DNA of 64,000 nucleotides from Microcoleus sp. CAWBG506 (GTDB taxonomy: Bacteria; Cyanobacteriota; Cyanobacteriia; Cyanobacteriales; Microcoleaceae), in the NCBI GenBank assembly GCA_020883125.1, contig JAHREW010000012.1:62001-126000 (forward strand). Reading direction: 5' to 3'. The translations under genes and the position numbers were made by a program. Below the pieces are notes generated by a model. It was not told where the DNA came from. It worked only from the letters and a program-made list of their open reading frames with translations, and did no database searches. Positions 63,001 to 64,000 of the stretch are shown one piece after another (the stretch's first letter is position 1; each line of letters starts with the position of its first letter).

Positions 63001-63853
63001 GATGCTGTTGGCGAATTTGACCTTGAACAAATACTGCTTTTTCTGGATCGATTTGCCAAGGATTAATCGTACCTACTTTTAAGATAATATCCGGTGAGGT
63101 TCCTCGAATGGGGTAGCGTCGCCACAAGGTTTTTGCTTCGCCCGTGGAAGTTTTGGCGCTTTCGCTTTTCCCTCTTTCGTATTGTCCCCACCCTGCTTTT
63201 ACTTTAATTGCTTTGGCATCTCCAGCTACACAAAAAGTCATGCCAATTGCGGAGGGAAACATTTTCTCGGCGGGGAGAATGTTACTTTCGGTTGTGCCTT
63301 CTTCTAAAGTACCGCTACCGGAAATGGCTAGTTCATCCATTTGTTCGGGCGTTTCTTCGAGTTCTTCGGGTACAATATGCCGATCGCTAGGTGCGATTAA
63401 TCCGACGAGATAGCGATCGCTTACTCGCATTTCGTCTATTTCTTCATAGTCTCCCCCCGCTGGGCCGAGTAAATCATCTAATATTGCTTGTTCTAATTCT
63501 GCCCGAATTTGATAATAACTTGGGGTTTCTAAAATAGAAGGAGGATTGTTTTCACTATTTTGATGGTTATTGTTTTCAAGATTTGGATGGGTATTGAAAA
63601 AATGTACAACTTTTTGAGCAATGTTATCGGACATGGTAGGATTTTCTAAGTCGATGACATCGCTATTATCTAAGCTAAGACCCTTTAATAGAACTGCTAA
63701 ATGTTGTTCGTTGGCAGAAATGACGCTACTCCAATCTAATTGAGCAGTCCCATTTTTTAACTGTTCGTTAATCGCTGCGAGGTCTAAGTTTCCAGGTAGT
63801 ATAGCAGGGAGTTGGATAATATTCATAATATTGCAATATTTCGGAATATTCAT
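60023..63853 (-). CDS. drmA: DISARM helicase DrmA
   Basis: A 1276-residue superfamily 2 helicase of DrmA type. After a ~550-residue N-terminal region come Walker A FPTGGGKTEAY (about 572-582), a zinc-ribbon-like CPWC near 694, the motif II QDELHLISG (about 827), STATIRQA (motif III, about 868), ATNMISVGVDVKRL (about 1042-1055) and QATSRVGR (motif VI, about 1072). The spacing and the replacement of DEAD by DELH fit DrmA. In DISARM it acts with DrmB on phage DNA, together with a methyltransferase and DrmC. An internal ATG at 63826 is an alternative start. Further system genes may lie beyond the right edge. Confidence 0.92.
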   Translation of the reverse strand: MNIPKYCNIMNIIQLPAILPGNLDLAAINEQLKNGTAQLDWSSVISANEQHLAVLLKGLSLDNSDVIDLENPTMSDNIAQKVVHFFNTHPNLENNNHQNSENNPPSILETPSYYQIRAELEQAILDDLLGPAGGDYEEIDEMRVSDRYLVGLIAPSDRHIVPEELEETPEQMDELAISGSGTLEEGTTESNILPAEKMFPSAIGMTFCVAGDAKAIKVKAGWGQYERGKSESAKTSTGEAKTLWRRYPIRGTSPDIILKVGTINPWQIDPEKAVFVQGQIRQQHQDWIVTLFLVNGQKEPEIRRDSAWLFQPELSVESADPKYPDIFIKRRLKRQVGKLNPVLFAEEQAMAMQYRDCIEFAVGHGIGVHAELLGGKCDGEASQRHRAIRLATKVVPAYEIPQTTPPTIEEIPGLAGLILDMKELAEIPDLSTALSSLTIAYSEWITQQTAKISDSTADLGDYQEAAKSAMANCQITCDRIQAGINLLQTDSNATEAFRFMNRAMWQQRIHSIYAENKRRGEASEWDNIDIPKNRTWRPFQLAFILLNLPSITELDHPDRCHPTDAIADLLWFPTGGGKTEAYLGLTAYTIGLRRLQGDIAGRSGAAGVAVLMRYTLRLLTLQQFQRATTLICACEEIRRQDENKWGKEPFRIGLWVGMKTTPNRTEQSNEFLKQKLGQYQPTSSGSPHQLTNCPWCGSQIDPGKQHIKVESFAKGQGRTLIYCGDALGKCLFTQKQSPAEGLPIVVVDEEIYRRLPTLVIATVDKFAQMPWNGAVQMLFGQVDGYCTRHGFRSPEIEDTDSHPSKYGLPTAKTIPTNALRPPDLIIQDELHLISGALGTLVGLYETAVDRLASWEVNGKIVRPKVIASTATIRQARDQVHNLFLRQVQVFPPQGLDIEDNFFSCQRPPSEDYPGRRYLGICATGRRLKAALIRVYTAVLAASQYLFEKYGDLVDPWMTLVGYFNSMRELGGTRRLVDDDIQSRLGKTDRRGLAKRLRLEVEELTSRKNSTDIPIVLNWLETPFSSDKSNKNNKRKPLDVLLATNMISVGVDVKRLGVMVVTGQPKNTAEYIQATSRVGRTFPGLVFTVYNWARPRDLSHYEQFEHYHATFYQHVEALSITPFAPRAIDRGLAALFVSLVRLAGSELNANDKAGRISRHHPYVEAAINAICDRALAVGDTKTRDLVKQELEAKLDYWLAEAANTTGGKLLGYQTKKDGVTMGLLEQPGQSNWQSFTCLNSLRNVEPNIGLILDDRIPDDDDRPTQSMSETTPIDLDL

Positions 63854-64000
63854 AAATTAGCAATTTAGCATTTTAGCATAATACCACATTTGAATACATA
63901 GGGTGCGTCACGGCTACGCTTAACGCACCATCTTTCACTAAATGTGATAGTTTTAAATTGCACCTTTATATCAAATCGTCTATTGTGGCTAAGGATCGTT
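63854..64000. other. Right-edge non-coding bases with interspersed repeat
   Basis: No gene is visible before the edge. GGTGCGT (63902-63908) and ACGCACC (63923-63929) form a small hairpin sharing the GGGTGCGTCA core with 56357-56418. The promoter of drmA is probably here but cannot be defined. Confidence 0.45.

Noticed and set aside
1-64000. CRISPR arrays, rRNA and tRNA genes
   Set aside because: No regularly spaced repeat-spacer pattern and no recognisable rRNA or tRNA sequence was seen on reading the intergenic stretches.

Overview
The window reads as part of a large accessory replicon (plasmid or mobilisable chromosome-borne element) of a filamentous cyanobacterium. Support for a cyanobacterium: the octamer GCGATCGC (HIP1) recurs through most of the window, and there are XisH/XisI, a Uma2 nuclease and a Ycf46-like AAA ATPase. 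Support for an accessory replicon: a ParB-type protein, a VirD4/TraG-type coupling protein, a VirB1-like cell-wall hydrolase, and extra copies of replicase genes (dnaN, dnaX, holA and a short family-A polymerase). No rRNA, tRNA or CRISPR array was seen.

Layout. 1-5.6 kb: a GHKL-ATPase/histidine-kinase-like protein running off the left edge, two small proteins with very acidic tails, and a Ycf46-like ATPase. 6-24.7 kb: a two-polypeptide Tc (ABC) toxin locus, with a fused TcB-TcC protein ending in a probable HxxD DNase domain and a very large TcA. Between them lie a broken xisH, an intact xisI and a Uma2 nuclease. 24.7-29.2 kb: a family-A DNA polymerase with an internal sliding-clamp motif, a lone TnpB element that cut a methyltransferase gene, and an unknown protein ending in a clamp motif. 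29.5-39 kb: conjugation-like genes (exported wall hydrolase, small exported proteins, coupling protein) mixed with unknown plasmid proteins.

39.5-51.4 kb: an AT-rich, all-minus-strand block of about 13 genes. It has three radical SAM enzymes, glycosyltransferase-like proteins, a carbamoyltransferase, a DegT/DnrJ aminotransferase, a methyltransferase, an Fe(II)/2-oxoglutarate oxygenase, a flavodoxin and a beta-propeller-like protein. This looks like an imported pathway for an amino- and carbamoyl-modified glycoside or similar small molecule; I do not recognise the product. The aminotransferase carries the only HIP1 site I found in the block and is flanked by diverged direct repeats, so it appears to be a later insertion.

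51.6-58 kb: parB, a non-coding stretch with a tnpB relic, then holA, dnaX and dnaN. 58-63.9 kb: drmB and drmA, the core pair of a DISARM-type anti-phage system; the usual downstream drmC is missing. Together the genes describe an element that carries its own clamp-based replication accessories, partition and transfer functions, and a cargo of a toxin, a metabolite pathway and phage defence.
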